Positions 60,301-64,000 of a DNA stretch of 64,000 bases are shown in pieces. The notes under the pieces were generated by a model. That model was not told where the DNA came from. It did no database searches and worked only from the letters and a program-made list of their open reading frames with translations. Made by a program: the position numbers and the translations under genes. Source of the stretch: Carposina sasakii (Eukaryota > Arthropoda > Insecta > Lepidoptera > Carposinidae); the NCBI GenBank assembly GCA_014607495.2, contig CP053155.1:3906001-3970000 (forward strand), written 5' to 3'. The stretch's first letter is position 1, and each line of letters opens with the position of its first letter.

Positions 60301-62973
60301 ATGTACATAGTACAATCTGTTACATATTTACTCGCGCTTATGTTTTGAGAAGAAGTAGCCAGAAGGATCACGAGAGATCCCGCGCAGGCACGTTTAGCAT
60401 AAAGTGACAAGTTGCTATAGTACTTGCAGAGATGTAGGTGATGTATCCTCGTGAAACATACGCATCAGCCTCTTGCAGTCCATTGCTGACATAGGCCTCC
60501 CCACAAGGCATACCACAAGGCTACTGCCATAGGGAGGATTTAGCCCATAGTCATATATGTTTTCGGACTATGTTGTTAACATGGAAAGTGTTGCTGCCCA
60601 CTTTCAGAAAATCCTTATAAATAGGCATCACGCTTTTGTGATACCCACGGGCAGATATGGGAAAGCCGTTTACATACTTTCCTTAGTTTATTTTCACTAG
60701 CAAGTGGATTGTATCCTTGAATTATGATTTGTTCTAGGTGCTGTTGAAATGCTGTGTAGTTTAACAAAAAGGCCCGAAGCCGCGTTGCGACTTAACGGTA
60801 TTTGGGCTCTTATGAATATGGCGTTTCAGGTAATTATTTATATAAATAGGTGTTCAGGTACACACAGGTGATAATTTTAAGTACTTAAAAGACATATAAA
60901 TGTTAAAATAATAAGAAGCATGTTACAGTATCGGTTTAATCATCCATCATAAATTAAGCAACATTCTACTAATAAAGACAGTGGATGTAAGAATATAATT
61001 TCCCCTGCCTTTCCTTCAAACAAAATAAAGAAATGAAATTAAAAAAAAAACCATTAGCTGCACCAGCGCCTCTGGCGGCGATATCCTCCAAGTTTCTGTA
61101 TAGAATTAGTTTCTCTTGCCTTTCATTCAAGTTAAACTAAATTTAAAAACCTCTCGCTACACCAGCACCTCTGGCGGCCAGTGCCGTAAATAGCCTTTTC
61201 TACACCCTGTGCGAGCTTCTATAACTGCGCTGCGCCCTATTTAGTCCTACCAGTCTAAGCCCTGTGCCTGGGCACCGATGGCGCCGCCCTATTTACTTAC
61301 GGCACTGCTGATGGCGACTTCCTCTATTGGGCCTAAGTTTAATTAGCCTACATGTCCAGGCAGAACAAAAGGTGAAGCAGCGGATCCTGTGCTGCCTGGG
61401 CACGGAGCAGATGTTCCGTCTGCTTGGAGACTCGGACTCGCGCGTCATCATGAAGACCTTAGGCTTGCTTCGAAACTTACTGTCGACGCGGCAGCATATC
61501 GACGCGATTATGGCTACGTATTCCGAGCAAGTTATGCAGGTTTGTTGTTATTTATTGTTATTTTCTTCCTGCCCTGGTATTCATTTGGATTCGGGGCAAT
61601 AAAATCGGTTATCTCGTTATCTCCCACGCATATCATGTCCTTTCTCACACAGTCCATCCAACACTTCTTAGGTCTACCTCTTCCTCTATAGGTCAAACGT
61701 GTTACTTCGTTGTATAAAATCACGATGATTTTTGATGATCTATGTCTAAGAATGAACCCCTTATTTACGCATGTTTGAGTAACAAAATAAATGTTTTCAG
61801 GCAGTAAGAGTATGTAAACAGATATTGAATGTATCGTGCACTCGTTCACATACAAATAATTACAGTGTAAGGTAAATGTACCTATATATAAACAAATAGT
61901 AGCACGTGTAGTGTAGCTAAACATAAGTTTTAGGTAATGGCACAATGTAAACGTGTGGTAATGTAATCGCAGGCAGTAATAGTGGTGCTAGAGGGCTCGT
62001 ACCCGGCCGAGGTGAAGGAGCAGGCGCTGTGCATCCTCGGGAACATCGGGGACGGCGAGCGCGCCAAGGATCTCATCATGGACAACGAGGACGTGCTGAG
62101 GAAGCTCGCCGACTATCTGGTGAGTGTGCGTCTCTTAGGCACGACCAGGCGGCTTCAACACGATGTGGTTGAAGGTATATTGATTAAAGCTGGTTTTAGT
62201 GTCATGCGGACTGTCAGTACAGACCGCTCCGCACAGACAGATCTGTATTAAGCTTAGGGAGCGTTTTAGAGTCGTCCATACCATAGAGGAATCTTATTCT
62301 CTATGTCCATACGGACCCGTCTGCATTACTTTACATTTCAGGACGATTCGATTAAAACTACAGGATGTTTTTTCGTTGCCACCCTTAACGAAGGGTACGT
62401 ACTCTATACATCAAATTCAGTAAGTTTATGCAAAAAAAATTGCTGGGAAACGATGAAATTTTTTTAGAAAACAAAATTTTGATTACATACTTGATCGGGT
62501 GAAATTTATAGTGTCCAGTGTTTATGCTAGTTTTTTCATAGACAGATAATTATTATAAATTATTATTTCTCGTGAAAAAATCTTGCTACGCGCGTCTATG
62601 TGCATTTATGCAGAAAAACGCAGTCTTGTTACTCAACTTTGGACTCTAATATCGTGGAAACCACACTTCCCAGGTATGCTTTCATGGAGAAAAATGATCG
62701 TGATGATGAGATTCCATAGTTTTCGGGAACGTTGACGACCAAAAATCACTCTGTATATGAAGGTTGCCTTCTTTGGCTGAATCCATGTCATCTTTGTTCC
62801 TTGCAGGCGCACCCTGAGAGCAAGCTGCAGGAAGCGGCGCTGTTTGTGGCCGGCAACCTCGTGTGGCGGGAGGAGCCCGGCGCCGAGCTGCGGCAAGCGC
62901 GCCTTGCAGAACTAGGGGTGCTGCGGGCTCTGAGGCAGCTGCATGCACGTGCCGACCTCGCGCTGCGGGACAA
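54385..62973 (+). CDS. Armc8: Armadillo repeat-containing protein 8 (CTLH/GID complex subunit), 3' end missing
   Basis: Armadillo scaffold of the CTLH E3 ubiquitin ligase (yeast Gid5 counterpart). Exons: 54385-54408, 54508-54721, 55000-55206, 56459-56699, 56998-57132, 57394-57496, 57818-58033, 58572-58643, 59679-59814, 60738-60829, 61360-61539, 61973-62119, 62807-62973; all GT-AG, phases close. The 8-residue first exon (MQQLTIFM, donor ATG|GTAACT) is the least certain; from exon 2 on, the family match is clear. Most conserved: [100 protein letters not shown]. From memory of the vertebrate protein, only a dozen or so C-terminal residues are missing. Exon 56459-56699 is extremely GC-rich and Ala-rich, and the segment before [10 protein letters not shown] looks shorter than in vertebrates. 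Confidence 0.94.
55853..56031. repeat. Degenerate MITE, relative of 9043-9325
   Basis: Starts TAAGGGGATTTTC and ends GAATGGCCCCTAAGG, with the same C-rich core motifs (ACCCCTCCCC, CCCCCCTCCCCCC). In an ARMC8 intron. Confidence 0.5.
58430..58571 (+). repeat. Degenerate GTTAACNNACCTTACC array ending in a splice acceptor
   Basis: About seven loose copies of an ~18-base motif (CCTTACCTTGTTAACTTACC, TACTCGTTAACACACC, TACCCGTTAACATACC). The last runs straight into the acceptor TGTTACCCGCAG at 58571. Confidence 0.65.
60455..60640 (-). repeat. RTE-type LINE 3' tail
   Basis: On the minus strand: AGGCCTATGTCAGCAATGGA ... and upstream a diverged GGTAGTGTGGTATGCC-type stretch; same family as 15150-15365, antisense to ARMC8. 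Confidence 0.55.
60932..61055 (+). repeat. Promoter-proximal repeat family, tail fragment
   Basis: CATCCATCATAAATTAAG ... TCCCCTGCCTTTCCTTC then an A-rich tail; only the 3' part of the family, in an ARMC8 intron. Confidence 0.6.
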
Positions 62974-64000
62974 GTGAGTAGCGAGGGAGCGAGCCGGGGC
63001 GCCGCCAGCTGCATGCACGTGCAGACCTCGTGCTGCGGGACAAGTGAGTAGCGAGGGAGCGAGCCGGGGCGCCGCCAGCTGCATGCACGTGACGACCTCG
63101 CGCTGCGGGACAAGTGAGTAGCGAGGGAGCGAGCCGGGGCGCCGCCAGCTGCATGCACGTGCAGACCTCGTGCTGCGGGACAAGTGAGTAGCGAGGGAGC
63201 GAGCCGGGGCGCCGCCAGCTGCATGCACGTGACGACCTCGTGCTGCGGGACAAGTGAGTAGCGAGGGAGCGAGCCGGGGCGCCGCCAGCTGCATGCACGT
63301 GCAGACCTCGCGCTGCGGGACAAGTGAGTAGCGAGGGAGCGAGCCGGGGCGCCGCCAGCTGCATGCACGTGCAGACCTCGCGCTGCGGGACAAGTGAGTA
63401 GCGAGGGAGCGAGCCGGGGCGCCGCCAGCTGCATGCACGTGCAGACCTCGTGCTGCGGGACAAGTGAGTAGCGAGGGAGCGAGCCGGGGCGCCGCCAGCT
63501 GCATGCACGTGACGACCTCGTGCTGCGGGACAAGTGAGTAGCGAGGGAGCGAGCCGGGGCGCCGCCAGCTGCATGCACGTGCAGACCTCGCGCTGCGGGA
63601 CAAGTGAGTAGCGAGGGAGCGAGCCGGGGCGCCGCCAGCTGCATGCACGTGCAGACCTCGCGCTGCGGGACAAGTGAGTAGCGAGGGAGCGAGCCGGGGC
63701 GCCGCCAGCTGCATGCACGTGCAGACCTCGTGCTGCGGGACAAGTGAGTAGCGAGGGAGCGAGCCGGGGCGCCGCCAGCTGCATGCACGTGCAGACCTCG
63801 TGCTGCGGGACAAGTGAGTAGCGAGGGAGCGAGCCGGGGCGCCGCCAGCTGCATGCACGTGCAGACCTCGTGCTGCGGGACAAGTGAGTAGCGAGGGAGC
63901 GAGCCGGGGCGCCGCCAGCTGCATGCACGTGCAGACCTCGCGCTGCGGGACAAGTGAGTAGCGAGGGAGCGAGCCGGGGCGCCGCCAGCTGCATGCACGT
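62937..64000 (+). repeat. 70-base tandem array amplifying the ARMC8 exon end and splice donor
   Basis: Fifteen full units plus the start of a sixteenth, running off the window. Each unit has the last 37 bases of exon 62807-62973 (from CAGCTGCATGCACGTG to CGGGACAA), the donor GTGAGTAGCG, and GC-rich intron sequence up to CGCCGC. Units differ at two spots: GCC/GCAG/GACG after CACGT, and CTCGCG/CTCGTG. Units 5-8 (from about 63217) repeat as units 9-12, a 280-base higher-order period. Reading through any donor gives TGA (GAC AAG TGA) in the gene's frame. Long minus-strand ORFs here are artefacts of the repeat. Confidence 0.95.

Noticed and set aside
62682..63998. Long minus-strand ORFs of 360-438 codons with a repeating Arg/Leu/Pro/Ala-rich pattern
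   Set aside because: They exist only because a 70-base repeat without stops on that strand cycles through all three frames every 210 bases. They lie antisense to ARMC8 and resemble no family.
62937..64000. A CRISPR-like array
   Set aside because: No unique spacers: the whole 70-base unit repeats, and the genome is eukaryotic.

Overview
This window is nuclear DNA of a ditrysian moth or butterfly. The genes are split by short introns in AT-rich DNA. Introns and intergenic DNA are packed with repeats typical of Lepidoptera: RTE-type LINE tails, short non-autonomous Helitrons with ACTAGT ends, palindromic MITEs and a tRNA-derived SINE. Nothing here looks bacterial or viral. Exons were rebuilt by hand from splice sites, reading phase and family conservation; the phases close across every junction given.

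Layout. (1) 440-8167, plus: the last ten coding exons of condensin subunit 2 (barren/NCAPH); its start lies upstream of the window. (2) 11792-28698, minus: a complete 12-exon maternal Tudor gene (2418 codons, nine recognisable Tudor domains), with a decayed tandem duplication just downstream of its stop. (3) 29633-30834, plus: JTB, a small membrane protein, head to head with tudor. (4) 30870-32206, minus: Dnmt2 (tRNA cytosine-5 methyltransferase), tail to tail with JTB with 35 bases between the stop codons. (5) 34857-44077, plus: a three-exon sphingosine kinase with two large repeat-filled introns. (6) 44078-51723: gene-poor, with a dead non-LTR retrotransposon and a striking inverted repeat (246-base arms, no mismatch seen). 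(7) 51724-52524, minus: intronless ANKRD54. (8) 54385-62973, plus: ARMC8, a CTLH/GID E3 ligase subunit, 13 coding exons, running off the window inside a 70-base tandem array that repeats the end of its last visible exon.

The genes are not an operon. Tudor (piRNA/germ-granule scaffold) and Dnmt2 (RNA methylation) both touch RNA biology, but their proximity is probably chance.

I found no new multi-gene system. The best leads are structural: tandem amplification of exon-end plus splice-donor units in two unrelated genes; two PIF/Harbinger derivatives from different families that each keep a MADF-domain exon; an interspersed repeat lying upstream of several gene starts in the same orientation; a long perfect hairpin; and a short intronic hairpin whose differences all favour pairing as plus-strand RNA.
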